Shown here: positions 62,554-64,000 of the stretch, piece by piece | Layout: every line of letters starts with the position of its first letter | Position numbering within the stretch: the stretch's first letter is position 1 | NCBI RefSeq assembly: GCF_020525925.1 | Contig: NZ_CP084876.1 | Span: 2,728,001 to 2,792,000, forward strand | DNA: 64,000 nt | Direction of reading: 5' to 3' | DNA from: Klebsiella quasipneumoniae subsp. quasipneumoniae | GTDB taxonomy: Bacteria > Pseudomonadota > Gammaproteobacteria > Enterobacterales > Enterobacteriaceae | Position numbers and translations under genes: made by a program | The notes under the pieces: model-generated | Database searches by the model: none | What the model was told of the DNA's origin: nothing | What the model saw: only the letters and a program-made list of their open reading frames with translations

Positions 62554-63484
62554 CGCGGTAGCCGCTGTCCAGCGACGCAAAGCGCAAGCGCTGCGGCGAT
62601 GACAGTATAATGTCGCGATTTTTGGTGACGAAAATCGCGTCGATATCCTGCCGCTGACGCAACGCTGCGCAGCCTTTCTCGACGCCGAGGCCGAACAGCA
62701 GCGTGGTCCAGATATCGCCGTCTAAAGAATCGCTGGAAATCACCGTGACGCTGTCGAGTTCGTTGTCCAGCGGGTAACCGCTGCGCGGGTCGAGAATATG
62801 GTGCCAGCGCTTGCCGTCCTGCTCGAAATAACGTTCGTAGGTGCCCGAGGTGACTACCGACTGTCCGTTGACCGTCAGGGAGCCGATCAGCGCCTGCGCA
62901 TCGGCAAACGGTTTTTTCAGGCCAATAGCCCATTCGCCGAGGGTATGCACATTGCCGCCGAGGTTGATCAGCGCCCTTTCCACCTGCTGCTGACGCAGAT
63001 AATCACGCACCCGGTCAGCGATATAGCCTTTGGCGATCGCCCCAAGATCCAGCTCCATCCCCGGCTGCTGAAGAAACACGCTGCAGGTTGCCTCATCAAG
63101 GATCACCTCCTGCGGGCGGGTCAGCGCCAGCCGGGCCCTGATTTCGCCGGCGTCAGGCACGCTGTGTCCCTGAAAGCCAATCCGCCACAGCTTCACCAGC
63201 GGCCCAATCGCGAGGTTAAAGGCGCTGTCGCGCACCATGCTGGCGGCTTTGGCGCACTGAATGAGCTGAAAGACCGGGCGGCTGACGGTCACCGGGTGAC
63301 GTCCGGCGGCGTGGTTGATATCCATCACCTGGGACTCGGCGCGGTTAACGGTAAGCAGATCTTCGTAGCGCTTGATTAACTGAAATACGCGGGAGGCCAG
63401 CGCCTCATCATGGGAGCAGAGTTTGAGCAGGATGGGAGAACCCATCAGAACGGCGGAGTAGCTATAGACGCGGTTATCAGACAT
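62534..63484 (-). CDS. apbE: FAD:protein FMN transferase ApbE, cytoplasmic type
   Basis: A 316-residue flavin transferase that links FMN covalently to a Thr/Ser of target proteins. Conserved blocks NHAAGRHPVTV, LDLGAIAKGYIADRV, NLGGNVHTLGEW and the HHILDPRSGYPLD metal/FAD region are present. There is no signal peptide or lipobox, unlike periplasmic ApbE, so the target is cytoplasmic. It lies 65 bases downstream of the fumarate-reductase-like gene on the same strand. A cytoplasmic NADH:fumarate reductase with covalent FMN paired with ApbE has been described in Klebsiella. Confidence 0.9.
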   Translation of the reverse strand: MSDNRVYSYSAVLMGSPILLKLCSHDEALASRVFQLIKRYEDLLTVNRAESQVMDINHAAGRHPVTVSRPVFQLIQCAKAASMVRDSAFNLAIGPLVKLWRIGFQGHSVPDAGEIRARLALTRPQEVILDEATCSVFLQQPGMELDLGAIAKGYIADRVRDYLRQQQVERALINLGGNVHTLGEWAIGLKKPFADAQALIGSLTVNGQSVVTSGTYERYFEQDGKRWHHILDPRSGYPLDNELDSVTVISSDSLDGDIWTTLLFGLGVEKGCAALRQRQDIDAIFVTKNRDIILSSPQRLRFASLDSGYRVTDCTA

Positions 63485-63549
63485 CGGGCTCTCCTTAGTA
63501 GGGGTAAGCCGGGCGGCGACAGCGCCGGCCCGGCATCAACAATGGCGTG

Positions 63550-64000
63550 TTATCCTCTGGCGCGTTTCGCCGCCTGGTGGCCCGCGAGGGTGCCGAAGAT
63601 GATGATATCCGCCACCGCGTTACCCCCGATACGGTTGCCGCCGTGGATCCCGCCAACCACCTCACCGGCGGCGTAGGCGCCGCGGATCGGCTGCCGGGCA
63701 ACGTTCAGCACTTCGCCATCGGTGTTAATGGTCACGCCGCCCATGGTGTGGTGCACCCCCGGGGCGATACGAATGGCGTGGAACGGACCTTCGTTAATCG
63801 GCGCGCGCAGCGCGGTGGTACGGCCAAACTGTTCATCATGCTGTTTTTCCACCGCCCCGTTGTAGCACTCGAGGGTGGCGAGGAAGGCATGGTAATCCAT
63901 CCCCAGTTTCTCCGCCAGTTCACGCGGCGAGCTGGCGCTGGTGACGAAGCCTTTGGCGATGTACTCATCGGCGGCTTTGTTTTTCGCCCGTACATGTTCG
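63550..64000 (-). CDS. Fumarate reductase-type flavoprotein, C-terminal part (cut by window end)
   Basis: The frame is open to base 64000 and ends at TAA 63550-63552: 149 visible residues. They contain GPFHAIRIAPGVHHTMGGV and AYAAGEVVGGIHGGNRIGGN, the C-terminal FAD-binding and active-site His/Arg region of the FrdA/flavocytochrome c fumarate reductase family. With apbE next in the operon, it is probably the soluble fumarate reductase carrying a covalently bound FMN domain upstream of the visible part. Confidence 0.85.
   Translation of the reverse strand, partial: EHVRAKNKAADEYIAKGFVTSASSPRELAEKLGMDYHAFLATLECYNGAVEKQHDEQFGRTTALRAPINEGPFHAIRIAPGVHHTMGGVTINTDGEVLNVARQPIRGAYAAGEVVGGIHGGNRIGGNAVADIIIFGTLAGHQAAKRARG

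Noticed and set aside
1..64000. CRISPR array, rRNA, tRNA or insertion sequence
   Set aside because: No regularly spaced repeats, no RNA gene signatures and no transposase were found anywhere in the window.

Overview
The window is chromosomal DNA from the Klebsiella pneumoniae complex. It carries the end of a LacY permease gene, a chromosomal class A beta-lactamase in its usual place between lacY and the ygb/otn cluster, the blue-light phosphodiesterase blrP1, the malonate decarboxylase operon, and a long stretch in the same order as the E. coli ydf-ynf-asr-ydgD-mdtJI-tqsA region. The beta-lactamase reads as OKP-like rather than SHV or LEN (from memory of the families), which would point to Klebsiella quasipneumoniae. 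I see no rRNA, tRNA, CRISPR array, insertion sequence, prophage or integron.

Layout: 1-3.7 kb holds lacY (partial), an ABC-type ATPase, a possibly broken small gene, bla and a divergent DeoR regulator. 3.9-9.0 kb is the L-threonate/tetronate operon (ltnD-otnK-otnC-otnI-ygbN). 9-15.9 kb is a regulatory island: a Rob-like AraC protein, two LuxR-type regulators each followed by a convergent gene for a 39-40 residue membrane peptide, blrP1, a YdeJ-type protein and the small heat shock gene agsA. The agsA leader can fold into a fourU-type RNA thermometer. 15.9-19 kb has yedK, a GNAT acetyltransferase, a LysR regulator and a LysE exporter. 19-27 kb is dcp, ydfG, rspR, a uspG-like gene, a polyol/hexonate dehydrogenase and an MFS transporter. 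The last two share a 15-base motif upstream.

26.7-48.4 kb follows the E. coli order ynfA, ynfB, speG, ynfC, ynfD, ynfEGH-dmsD (anaerobic S/N-oxide or selenate reductase), clcB, bioD2, mlc, ynfL, ynfM, asr, ydgU, ydgD, mdtJI, tqsA. Inserted in it are an M32 carboxypeptidase, a membrane GGDEF-EAL protein and two unannotated short ORFs. 48.5-56.5 kb is mdcABCDEFGH with mdcR: subunits, cofactor synthesis, transporter and regulator for malonate use. 56.7-64 kb holds mqo, a MurQ-like SIS protein lacking the MurQ signature, the C4-dicarboxylate two-component system dcuS-dcuR, and a convergent operon of a fumarate-reductase-type flavoprotein (cut by the window end) with its likely flavin transferase apbE.

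The best candidate for something undescribed is the duplicated pair of LuxR-type regulator plus convergent tiny membrane protein that brackets blrP1 and agsA. The tiny genes are below the usual ORF size cut-off and were found by reading the strand opposite each regulator's 3' end.
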